Source: Clostridium sp. CAG:510 (lineage in GTDB: Bacteria; Bacillota; Clostridia; Lachnospirales; Lachnospiraceae). From it: DNA of 13,055 nt. Position 1 is the stretch's first letter. Each line of letters opens with the position of its first letter. This document shows positions 1 through 7,500 of the stretch, in pieces. Below the pieces are notes generated by a model. The model made no database searches. It was not told the DNA's origin and saw only the letters and a program-made list of their open reading frames with translations. The stretch covers positions 1 to 13,055 of the forward strand of contig FR880845.1 in NCBI GenBank assembly GCA_000434615.1, given 5' to 3'. Made by a program: the position numbers and the translations under genes.

Positions 1-598
1 AGCATTCGCCATGGCTGTAAACATGGAAGAATTTTCAGAATGGGACAATGCTTACCGTAATTTCAATGGCAAAGCCGCTATAACAGGCTATCCGCGAAGC
101 AAGGGGAACGGCTATTATCTGGCAGGAAAGGAACTTTATCTGAATGCAGGTTCGGCACATAAAGAAGGTGCAAGGGAATTCTTGAGATATCTGCTTTCGG
201 AGGAAGAGCAGGTATTGTATGCGGGGTATGACAGATATGCAGAAATGGAGAGAGAGTCCGACGGGACATCTTCACAGATATTTACCGGAAACCATTGTCG
301 GTTTCCGGTAAACAGGGCCGCACTGGATGTTATTGTTGAGAAGAAAAAGGAAGAGGATAAGAGTTTATATGTTTCCGATGAAGATGGCAACTTTCATAAA
401 AAGGAACCGATAGATGAGGAACAGATAAAACAGTTCTATTATATAGTAGAAAATGCCCATCCGGCAAATGTGAAAGCATCGGCACTGTATGATATTTTAG
501 ATGAGGAACTGGAGCCTTACTTTTCAGGAGATATTTCCGCTAAGGAAGCAGCGGAGCATCTCCAGAACCGTGTGCAGCTTTATCTGAATGAGAGGTAA
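1..598 (+). CDS. Extracellular solute-binding protein, C-terminal part (5' end outside window)
   Basis: The reading frame is open from the first bases (first whole codon at base 2, reading A-F-A-M-A-V-N-M) and ends in TAA at 596-598, so this is the tail of a longer gene; the ATG at 11 has no ribosome site in view and is probably internal. About 198 residues are visible. Recognisable traits of family 1 ABC-transporter binding proteins are a 'GYPRSKGNGYYL' segment, a helix rich in A/E/F ('HKEGAREFLRYLLSEEEQ'), a 'FPVNRAALD' segment and an end of the type 'EEL.PYFSGDISAKEAAEHLQNRVQLYL'. The family binds sugars or other solutes outside the membrane and hands them to an ABC permease. Lipobox, permeases and ligand are out of view, so the substrate cannot be named. 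Family assignment is from general resemblance, not a search. Confidence 0.72.
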   Translation, partial: AFAMAVNMEEFSEWDNAYRNFNGKAAITGYPRSKGNGYYLAGKELYLNAGSAHKEGAREFLRYLLSEEEQVLYAGYDRYAEMERESDGTSSQIFTGNHCRFPVNRAALDVIVEKKKEEDKSLYVSDEDGNFHKKEPIDEEQIKQFYYIVENAHPANVKASALYDILDEELEPYFSGDISAKEAAEHLQNRVQLYLNER

Positions 599-629
599 AA
601 TGTTGCCTGCAAAGCATTTCCATTAAACG

Positions 630-673
630 AAAGCGGGGCCGTCTGCCGTATATGCGGCAGACAGCCCTGCTTT
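630..673. terminator. Bidirectional intrinsic terminator between the binding-protein gene and purF
   Basis: A perfect 8-bp stem GTCTGCCG/CGGCAGAC (641-648 with 655-662) with loop TATATG is extended outward by AAAGCGGGGCC against AGCCCTGCTTT (630-640 with 663-673) with two imperfect positions. T-rich bases follow on the plus side (TTTCTTGT) and, more weakly, on the minus side (GCTTTCGTTT). It lies 32 bp after the plus-strand stop and 67 bp after the minus-strand purF stop, as expected for a hairpin shared by converging genes. Confidence 0.8.
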
Positions 674-739
674 CTTGTAATCAAATATAGATTGAGGTAT
701 AAAATGCCGCCGGCAGAGCATGAAAAAAGGGGGAGTGAA

Positions 740-2125
740 TCAGATGGGGTACTGATTATCAAAACAAGCTCTGCATAACGGCAAATTATCGGACATAGCA
801 GACAGATCCTCCAGCTTCATATAGCCCAGAGAATCGGCGCCGATGCGCCGGGCTATTTCTTCGGGACTGTTGTCTGCGGCGATCAGCTCCTTATTACTCG
901 GAACGTCGGTTCCGTAATAACAAGGATACAAAAAGGGAGGGGAGCTGATTCGCACATGAACACTAACGGCACCGGCCTTTTTCAGTAGGGTAATCAGGCC
1001 TGCAATGGTGGTGCCTCTGACGATAGAGTCATCAATCAGTACCAGACGTTTTCCGCGGACAACCTCGGGCAGAACGCTCAGCTTCATGTGAACGGCAGAC
1101 TCCCGTTCTTTCTGGGTTGGCTTAATAAAGGTTCTGCCCACGTAGCTGTTTTTGTAAAAGGCAAGCCCAAAGGGAATGCCTGACTCCTGGGAATAACCGA
1201 TGGCGGCGGTAAGACCGGAATCGGGGACACCTACGACTAAATCCGCATCCACCGGGTAAGACTGCGCCAACAGCCTGCCGGCTTTGATACGGGAGTTGTA
1301 AACGGAGATGCCGTCCATACAGGAATCCAGTCTGGCAAAATAAATATATTCAAAAATGCAGTGAGCGTGTGTGCATTGGCAAAGGCTCCTGTCAGAAGAA
1401 ATTCCGTCTTTGGTAATGCTTATGATTTCGCCCGGCTCAATGTCCCGGACAAATTTCGCATCAATGGCGTTTAAGGCACAGCTTTCCGAGGAAAGAATGT
1501 ATTCATTTCCGCGCCTGCCTAAACACAAAGGTTTGAGTCCCAGAGGGTCGCGGATACCGATAATCTTCCGGGGGCTCATGACAATCAGGGCATAACCGCC
1601 CTTTAAAAAACCGGCTACTTTGGTAACCGCTTCTTCAATGGTACCGCACTTGGTTCTTTCTTTGGCAATCAGATAGGCAATGACTTCCGAATCGGTAGTA
1701 CCGCGGAAGATGGCACCTTCCTTTTGCAGAGTATCCCGGAGGACACCGGCATTTTTGATATTGCCGTTATGAACCAGAGCAAGGGTACCTTTCAAGTAAT
1801 TCAGGATCAGAGGCTGTGCATTTTCAATACTGCTCTGGCCTGTGGTGGAGTACCGGACATGGCCGATACCGATATTTCCTGTAAGGGTATCCAGGGTCTC
1901 TTTGTGAAAGACTTCACTGACAAGTCCCATTCCCTTATGATGATAAATATTCCCCATAGGACCGTCGGTATCGCACAGAGCCATACCGGCGGATTCCTGA
2001 CCCCTGTGCTGGAGAGCACAGAGGCCGTAATACAGGGAATGTTTTGCGTCTTTATTATCGGGTGTAAATATTCCGAACACACCGCATTCTTCATGCAGTT
2101 TATCGTCATCCGCCAGACTATACAT
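740..2125 (-). CDS. purF: Amidophosphoribosyltransferase (glutamine PRPP amidotransferase)
   Basis: This enzyme catalyses the committed step of de novo purine synthesis, PRPP + glutamine + water to 5-phosphoribosylamine + glutamate + PPi, in the cytoplasm. The 461-residue length is normal. The N-terminal half is an Ntn-type glutaminase: a 13-residue propeptide ends in Glu-Glu before Cys14 (CGVFGIF), the expected nucleophile after self-cleavage, and a GHVRYSTTG segment is present. The C-terminal half is a phosphoribosyltransferase with the PRPP loop VLIDDSIVRGTT (Asp365-Asp366). Cys256, Cys402, Cys451 and Cys454 sit where the Bacillus-type enzyme holds its [4Fe-4S] cluster, so this is the iron-sulfur, propeptide-processed class. 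The ATG overlaps the end of glnA by 8 bp and has an AGGAG 10 nt upstream, inside the glnA coding end, so translation is probably coupled. It is separated from any other purine gene in view. Confidence 0.97.
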   Translation of the reverse strand: MYSLADDDKLHEECGVFGIFTPDNKDAKHSLYYGLCALQHRGQESAGMALCDTDGPMGNIYHHKGMGLVSEVFHKETLDTLTGNIGIGHVRYSTTGQSSIENAQPLILNYLKGTLALVHNGNIKNAGVLRDTLQKEGAIFRGTTDSEVIAYLIAKERTKCGTIEEAVTKVAGFLKGGYALIVMSPRKIIGIRDPLGLKPLCLGRRGNEYILSSESCALNAIDAKFVRDIEPGEIISITKDGISSDRSLCQCTHAHCIFEYIYFARLDSCMDGISVYNSRIKAGRLLAQSYPVDADLVVGVPDSGLTAAIGYSQESGIPFGLAFYKNSYVGRTFIKPTQKERESAVHMKLSVLPEVVRGKRLVLIDDSIVRGTTIAGLITLLKKAGAVSVHVRISSPPFLYPCYYGTDVPSNKELIAADNSPEEIARRIGADSLGYMKLEDLSAMSDNLPLCRACFDNQYPI

Positions 2126-4214
2126 AGAACAGCATCTCCTCGTAGGAAGGGTAAGGTAAAAATTCTTTCGGAAGTTTAACTTCTGCCTTATCGGCTACGG
2201 CACGGATATCGTCCATATCCTTGATGATGGTGTCATGGTAGAAGAAGGAAGCCTTTGCGTTGTCGGTAAGACCTTCTGCTTCTGCGGTATCGGCAGCCAG
2301 CTTCTCGGATAAGGTGTAGAGGCTTTCGTAAGCAGCGGAAATATCCTTTAACAGAGCAGTTTCAGCGGTGCAGGGTAAATCGGCAACAGCTTTCTTATCT
2401 GCAATGGAGCTGCTTAAGGTGTCGGTGTAATGAAGCAGTGCCGGCATGAACTGCTGCTCAACCATGCTGTAAAGGGTCTTTGCTTCAATATGTATCGTCT
2501 TTACATAGTTCTCCAGTAAGATTTCGTAACGGGAGAAGATTTCGGTTTCGGTGAAAATATGGTGGGAAGTAAAGAGCTTTACATTCTTCTCAGCCTTGAA
2601 TACAGGAAGAGCTTCCGGAGTGGATTTTAAGTTGTAAAGACCACGTTTCTCAGCTTCTGCAACCCATTCGTCGGTATAACCGTTGCCGTTGAAGACGATT
2701 CTCTTGTGGGCAATAACGGTATCCTTGACTAACTTGCGGACAGCGGCATCCATTTCTTCAGCGGGAACATCCTTCAGGATTTCGGAGAACTGGGAAAGAG
2801 CCTCTGCTACAGCGGTATTTAATACAATGTTGGGACCTGCTACGGAAATAGAGGATCCTAACATACGGAATTCAAATTTGTTGCCGGTGAAAGCAAACGG
2901 TGAAGTACGGTTTCTGTCGGTGGTATCCTTGAAGAAATGAGGAAGTACGGCAGCACCGGTATCCATGGCAATACGCTGCTTGGAATCGAAGAAGGTACCT
3001 TTTTCGATGACGTCCAGTACTTCGGTCAGTTCATCACCGAGGAACATGGAAACGATAGCGGGCGGTGCTTCGTTTGCACCGAGTCTGTGGTCGTTTCCTG
3101 CACTTGCTACGGAAAGACGAAGCAGATCGGCATACTCATCAACGGCCTTGATAACGGCGGTTAAGAATACAAGGAACTGGGTGTTCTCAGCGGGAGTACG
3201 ACCAGGCTCCAAAAGGTTTGCACCGGTGTTGGTAATCATGGACCAGTTGTTATGTTTACCGCTGCCGTTGATGCCGTCGAAGGGCTTTTCATGTAAGAGG
3301 CAGACATAACCGTGACGGTCTGCAACCTCCTTCATCATTTCCATGGTGAGCTGGTTGTGGTCAACCGCTACGTTTGCGGTATCGAAAACGGGTGCTAATT
3401 CATGCTGGGAAGGAGCAACCTCGTTGTGCTTGGTCTTGGCGGGAATGCCTAATTTCCAAAGCTCTTCGTCCAGATCCTGCATGTAAGCGGCTACACGGGG
3501 CTTCAGGGCGCCGAAGTAGTGGTCTTCCATTTCCTGTCCCTTGGGAGGAAGGGCACCTAACAGGGTTCTGCCGGTGAAGATCAGGTCTTTACGTTTCTTA
3601 TAATCTTCCTTATCAATTAAGAAGTATTCCTGTTCGGGACCTACGGTGGTGGAAACACCGGTTACATCAGCCTTACCGAGTAAGTGAAGAACCTTGCAGG
3701 CCTCTTTGCTTAATGCTTCCATGGAACGGAGCAGAGGAGTTTTCTTGTCCAGTGCCTCGCCGCTGTAGGAACAGAAAGCGGTAGGAATATAAAGGGTGGT
3801 ATCTTTAATGAAAGCGGGAGAGGTAGGGTCCCATGCGGTATAACCTCTTGCCTCAAAGGTGGCGCGTAAGCCGCCGGAAGGGAAGCTGGAAGCATCGGGC
3901 TCGCCCTTTACTAATTCCTTGCCGGAGAAGTCCATGATGACCTGTCCATCCCCTGTCGGACTGATAAAGCTGTCATGCTTTTCTGCGGTAAATCCTGTCA
4001 TAGGCTGGAACCAGTGGGTAAAATGAGTAGCACCGTTTTCAACGGCCCATTCTTTCATTGCTACTGCAACCGAGTTGGCTACATCCAACTCCAAGTGTGT
4101 ACCATTTTCAATTGTTTTGCGGAGCGCCTTATAGATATCCTTGGGCAGCTTATCACGCATGATCTTGTCGTTGAATACCAGGCTTCCGTAGAGTTCGGGA
4201 ATGCTCTTTGCCAT
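2118..4214 (-). CDS. glnA: Glutamine synthetase type III (GSIII, GlnN family)
   Basis: The protein makes glutamine from glutamate, ammonium and ATP in the cytoplasm. At 698 residues it matches the large GSIII class (about 700-730) and not type I (about 440-470). GSIII landmarks are visible: an N-terminal region with 'THFTHWFQPMTG', 'KHNEVAPSQHELAPVF', the glycine-rich 'NGSGKHNNWSM' ending near Trp324, and 'LGANEAPP' around Asn381. The GSIII-type C-terminal extension, rich in A, E and K, follows. The start is set by AAAGGAGA (minus strand, 4229-4222) seven bases before the ATG. GSIII enzymes are dodecamers and lack the adenylylation control of type I; that is family knowledge, not visible here. 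Upstream lie a sigma-A promoter and a leader terminator, so expression is probably set by attenuation. It is the first gene of a glnA-purF unit, divergent from gltBD. The symbol glnN is also in use. Confidence 0.97.
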   Translation of the reverse strand: MAKSIPELYGSLVFNDKIMRDKLPKDIYKALRKTIENGTHLELDVANSVAVAMKEWAVENGATHFTHWFQPMTGFTAEKHDSFISPTGDGQVIMDFSGKELVKGEPDASSFPSGGLRATFEARGYTAWDPTSPAFIKDTTLYIPTAFCSYSGEALDKKTPLLRSMEALSKEACKVLHLLGKADVTGVSTTVGPEQEYFLIDKEDYKKRKDLIFTGRTLLGALPPKGQEMEDHYFGALKPRVAAYMQDLDEELWKLGIPAKTKHNEVAPSQHELAPVFDTANVAVDHNQLTMEMMKEVADRHGYVCLLHEKPFDGINGSGKHNNWSMITNTGANLLEPGRTPAENTQFLVFLTAVIKAVDEYADLLRLSVASAGNDHRLGANEAPPAIVSMFLGDELTEVLDVIEKGTFFDSKQRIAMDTGAAVLPHFFKDTTDRNRTSPFAFTGNKFEFRMLGSSISVAGPNIVLNTAVAEALSQFSEILKDVPAEEMDAAVRKLVKDTVIAHKRIVFNGNGYTDEWVAEAEKRGLYNLKSTPEALPVFKAEKNVKLFTSHHIFTETEIFSRYEILLENYVKTIHIEAKTLYSMVEQQFMPALLHYTDTLSSSIADKKAVADLPCTAETALLKDISAAYESLYTLSEKLAADTAEAEGLTDNAKASFFYHDTIIKDMDDIRAVADKAEVKLPKEFLPYPSYEEMLFYV
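2136..2141 (-). promoter_or_regulatory. Ribosome binding site of purF inside glnA
   Basis: On the minus strand GAGGAG occurs 10 nt before the purF ATG (2125-2123), within the last codons of glnA. The glnA TAG stop (2120-2118) lies just past the purF start codon, so a ribosome ending glnA is already at the purF start. This supports the chosen purF start and a single glnA-purF mRNA. Confidence 0.7.
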
Positions 4215-4237
4215 AATGTTTTCTCCTTTCGAAATAC

Positions 4238-4275
4238 AAAAAAGGCACTTCGGAGGAGTTCTCCAAAGCGCCTTT
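4238..4275 (-). terminator. Terminator-like hairpin in the glnA leader (attenuator)
   Basis: Read on the minus strand, AAAGGC (4275-4270) pairs with GCCTTT (4246-4241). Inside it CTT pairs with AAG and GGAG with CTCC around loop AACTC, with two single mismatches. The 3' arm runs straight into six T (4243-4238), the hallmark of an intrinsic terminator. It stands after the predicted promoter and only 24 bp before the glnA ATG, so it would stop transcription before the gene unless prevented. Its 5' arm is shared with the small hexaloop hairpin at 4265-4280. Confidence 0.75.
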
Positions 4276-4280
4276 GCTTT
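4265..4280 (-). promoter_or_regulatory. Candidate antiterminator hairpin with hexaloop AAAGGC, glnA leader
   Basis: On the minus strand AAAGC-AAAGGC-GCTTT forms a 5-bp stem with a six-base loop closed by C-G. The loop and the 3' side of the stem are the same bases that form the 5' arm of the leader terminator, so the two folds exclude each other. The loop has A at position 1 and G at position 4, the rule known for RNA targets of ANTAR-domain antiterminators (EutV, NasR, AmiR class). The same loop occurs in the gltB leader. Assignment to ANTAR is inference; the mutually exclusive folding is directly visible. Confidence 0.55.
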
Positions 4281-4291
4281 TTATGTTTCGT

Positions 4292-4320
4292 AGTATGCAC
4301 CCTGCTTCTGGAAATGTCAA
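4292..4320 (-). promoter_or_regulatory. Sigma-A promoter of glnA-purF
   Basis: The minus strand has a perfect -35 TTGACA (4320-4315), a 17-base spacer and a -10 CATACT (4297-4292, 4 of 6). The predicted start is near 4285. This places the transcript's 5' end only about five bases before the hexaloop hairpin and makes a leader of roughly 70 nt. Confidence 0.65.
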
Positions 4321-4324
4321 GAAC

Positions 4325-4350
4325 TTTTTTTGCAAAAAAAAATAAAAAAA
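4325..4350. promoter_or_regulatory. A/T tract between the divergent promoters (possible shared UP element)
   Basis: TTTTTTTGCAAAAAAA (4325-4340) is a perfect inverted repeat and is followed by further A runs broken by a single T. It lies directly upstream of the glnA -35 on one side and a few bases upstream of the gltB -35 on the other. Such A/T tracts often act as UP elements for the RNA polymerase alpha subunit and bend DNA; a shared role here is inference. Confidence 0.4.
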
Positions 4351-4355
4351 AGTAC

Positions 4356-4384
4356 TTTACAAAAAAGAAAGCCTATTATACAAT
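4356..4384 (+). promoter_or_regulatory. Sigma-A promoter of gltBD
   Basis: TTTACA (4356-4361, 5 of 6 to consensus) is followed after 17 bases by TACAAT (4379-4384, 5 of 6). The predicted start is near 4391, leaving a leader of about 190 nt before the gltB ATG. That leader contains a terminator and an overlapping small hairpin. Confidence 0.7.
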
Positions 4385-4415
4385 CAACTTTATAAAATTT
4401 TACACGCAGGTTTGA

Positions 4416-4431
4416 AAGACAAAGGCGTCTT
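4416..4431 (+). promoter_or_regulatory. Candidate antiterminator hairpin with hexaloop AAAGGC, gltB leader
   Basis: AAGAC (4416-4420), loop AAAGGC (4421-4426) and GTCTT (4427-4431) form a 5-bp hairpin closed by C-G. It can extend by G-T-T (4410-4412) against A-A-C (4434-4436) across an internal loop. Its loop is identical to that of the glnA leader, while the stem differs by compensatory changes (GA/TC against AG/CT in the middle). Bases 4421-4431 are also the 5' arm of the terminator at 4421-4494, so the folds compete. The A1/G4 loop fits ANTAR targets, but a second upstream hairpin, normal in that class, is not seen. Confidence 0.55.
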
Positions 4432-4494
4432 GGAACGGGTTTTCGTTTCTTCTATAGAAAGAGCGAAAGCGGGAAGTTCCGGGATGCCTTTTTT
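4421..4494 (+). terminator. Terminator-like hairpin in the gltB leader (attenuator)
   Basis: Bases 4421-4436 pair with 4476-4491 in an unbroken 16-bp stem including three G-U pairs, and the 3' arm ends in six T (4489-4494). An inner hairpin (4439-4452 with 4457-4470, one mismatch, loop TATA) fills the top. It lies about 90 bp before the gltB ATG and after the predicted promoter, so it should limit read-through unless the competing hexaloop hairpin is held open. The end of the 3' arm (TGCCTTTTTTGT) matches that of the glnA leader terminator. From 4495 to the ribosome site I see nothing further. Confidence 0.78.
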
Positions 4495-4582
4495 GTTTCA
4501 ATAGGAAATTTCGTTGAAGTTCAATAAGCCATACCTGCAAAAATGGGGAAAATTCTCATAAAAAGGCGAGGAGGAAATCAGT

Positions 4583-7500
4583 ATGGAAAACAAAGAAGCC
4601 GGATTGTATGACAGCAATTTTGAGCATGACAACTGCGGTATTGGCGCTATCGTCAATATACATGGTAAGAAAAGCCACATGATCGTGGATGATGCTCTGA
4701 AAATTGTAGAACATCTGGAGCATCGTGCCGGAAAGGACGCAGAAGGAGAAACCGGTGACGGCGTCGGTATATTGACCCAGGTGCCGCATCATTTCTTTCA
4801 GAAGGTCTGCAAGGAGGCAGGCATCGCAATAGGAAAAGAAAGAGAATACGGCGTAGGCATGTTCTTCTTTCCCCAGAACGAATTAAAGTGCGGCCAGGCG
4901 AAGAAGATGTTTGAAATCATTGTAAAAAAAGAAGGCATGGAATTCTTAGGCTGGCGTGAAGTGCTGACCGTACCGGAGGTGCTGGGCAAGAAAGCCAGAT
5001 CCTGCATGCCCGCTATTTACCAGGGCTTTATCAAAAGACCCGCAGGTATCGGCAGTGACCTTGACTTCGACAGAAAGCTGTATGTGGTAAGAAGAGTGTT
5101 TGAGCAGAGCAACGACAACACCTATGTTCCTTCCTTATCCTGCAGAACGATTGTATATAAAGGAATGTTTCTGGTAGGACAGCTCCGTACTTTCTTTAAG
5201 GATTTACAGGATGAGTCCTATACCACCGCCATTGCCATGGTGCATTCCCGTTTCTCCACCAACACCAATCCGAGCTGGGAAAGAGCGCATCCGAACCACT
5301 TTATCGTACACAACGGTGAAATCAATACTATTAAGGGCAATGTGGACAAGATGCTTGCCCGGGAAGAAACCATGCATACCGATACCTTTGACCCGGACGA
5401 CATGAGCAAGGTACTGCCGGTTATTCATAAGGACGGTTCCGACTCCGCCATGCTGGATGCCACTCTGGAATTTCTGGTAATGAGCGGTATGCCCCTGCCT
5501 CTGGCAGCCATGGTTTTAATTCCGGAGCCCTGGTCCCACAACGACACCATTTCCAAGGAATGCCGCGATTTCTACCAATATTATGCAACCATGATGGAGC
5601 CCTGGGACGGCCCGGCTTCCATTCTTTACTCCGACGGCGATGTGATGGGCGCCGTACTGGATAGAAATGGCCTGCGGCCTTCCCGTTATTATGTCATGGA
5701 TGACGGCAGACTCATCCTTTCTTCCGAAGTGGGCGTGCTGCCTCTGGAAGAAAGCCATATATTAAAGAAAGAACGTCTTCATCCCGGCAAAATGCTCTTA
5801 ATCGATACCGTAAAGGGCAAGATTTTCACGGATGAAGAAATTAAGGAAACCTATGCGCACAAGGAGCCTTACGGTGAATGGCTGGACAGCAACTTGATTT
5901 CCCTGCGGGAGTTAAAAATTCCCAACAAGATGGTACCTTCCTACACACCGGAGGAGCGTGCCCGTCTGCAGAAGGCATTCGGTTACACCTACGAAGAATA
6001 CCATGACGGTATCTGCAGCATGGCACTGAATGGTTCCGAGCACATCGGCGCCATGGGTGTGGATACGCCGCTTGCCGTACTGTCCAAGGAATACCAGCCG
6101 CTGTTCGGTTACTTTAAGCAGATGTTTGCGCAGGTAACGAACCCGCCCATTGATGCGGTACGTGAAAAAATCGTAACCTCCACCACCATTTATGTGGGCA
6201 AAAACGGTAATCTGTTGGAGGAAAAGCCGGAGAACTGCCATGTACTCAAGATTGAAAATCCCATTCTGGCAGATTTGGATTTATTGAAAATCGAAAATAT
6301 GAACAAGCCCGGTTTCCAGGTAGAAAAGGTTTCCATCCTGTTCTACAAGAGCACCCCGTTCCAGAGAGTGCTGGACCATCTGTTCGTAGAAGTGGACAAG
6401 GCCTACAGAAAGGGCGCCAACGTGCTCATCCTTTCCGACAGAGGCGTGGACGAAAACCATGTGGCACTGCCATCTCTTTTAGCGGTGGCAGCTGTTCACA
6501 GACATCTGGTACAGACCAAGAAGTGTACCGCCATGTCTCTTATTCTGGAGTCCGCAGAACCGAGAGAGGTGCATCATTTTGCCACCCTGCTTGGCTATGG
6601 AGCCAGCGCTGTCAACCCGTATTTAGCACATGCCACCATCGGGGAGCTGATAGAAGAGGGACTTTTGAACAAGGATTATTACGCAGCCGTTGCAGACTAC
6701 GACAACGCCATTCTGCAGGGCATTGTAAAGATTGCGTCCAAGATGGGCATTTCCACCATCCAGTCCTATCAGGGCAGCCAGATTTTTGAAGCCATCGGTA
6801 TTTCCAGGGAAGTAACCGAGAAATATTTCACCGGTACGGTCAGCCGTATCGGCGGTATCACACTGGAAGATTTAGCCGCACAGACCGATGCCCAGCATTC
6901 CAAGGCATTTGACCCTCTGGGCTTACAGACGGACTACAGCTTAGCCAGTGTGGGACGCCACAAGATGAGAAGCGGCGGCGAAAAGCACCGTTACAATCCT
7001 GCGACCATCCATATGCTGCAGCAGTCCACAAGAGAAGGGGACTACGGAAAATTTACCGAATATACCAAAATGGTGGATGCGGAGGATACCGGTTATTTAA
7101 GAAGCCTGCTTGACTTTAACTACCCGGAGGAAGGCATTCCCCTTTCCGAAGTAGAAAGCGAAGAGTCCATTGTAAAGCGTTTCAAGACCGGTGCGATGTC
7201 CTACGGTTCCATTTCCGAGGAAGCTCATACCACACTTGCCATTGCCATGAACCATCTGCACGGCAAGTCCAACAGCGGCGAAGGCGGTGAAAGCGACGAA
7301 AGACTGGCAACGGCAGGAACCGACCACGACAGAAGCTCTGCCATCAAGCAGGTAGCCAGCGGCCGTTTCGGAGTTACCGAACGTTATTTACTGAGTGCCA
7401 AGGAAATCCAGATTAAAATGGCGCAGGGTGCAAAACCCGGGGAAGGCGGTCACCTGCCTGCCGGAAAGGTTTACCCCTGGATTGCCAAGACCAGACATTC

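Noticed and set aside
1724..2179. 151-codon plus-strand frame opposite purF and the end of glnA
   Set aside because: It mirrors strongly conserved purF coding sequence on the other strand and has no family resemblance or ribosome site.
4391..4582. Known glutamine riboswitch or T-box in the gltB leader
   Set aside because: The glutamine aptamer class known to me is mainly cyanobacterial and its core is not seen; there is no T-box TGGN sequence arrangement or specifier stem, and the leader is too short.
4543..4611. Short upstream frame in the gltB leader starting ATGGGGAAA and overlapping the gltB start
   Set aside because: There is no ribosome site before it and the peptide shows no run of regulatory codons, so a leader-peptide mechanism is not supported.
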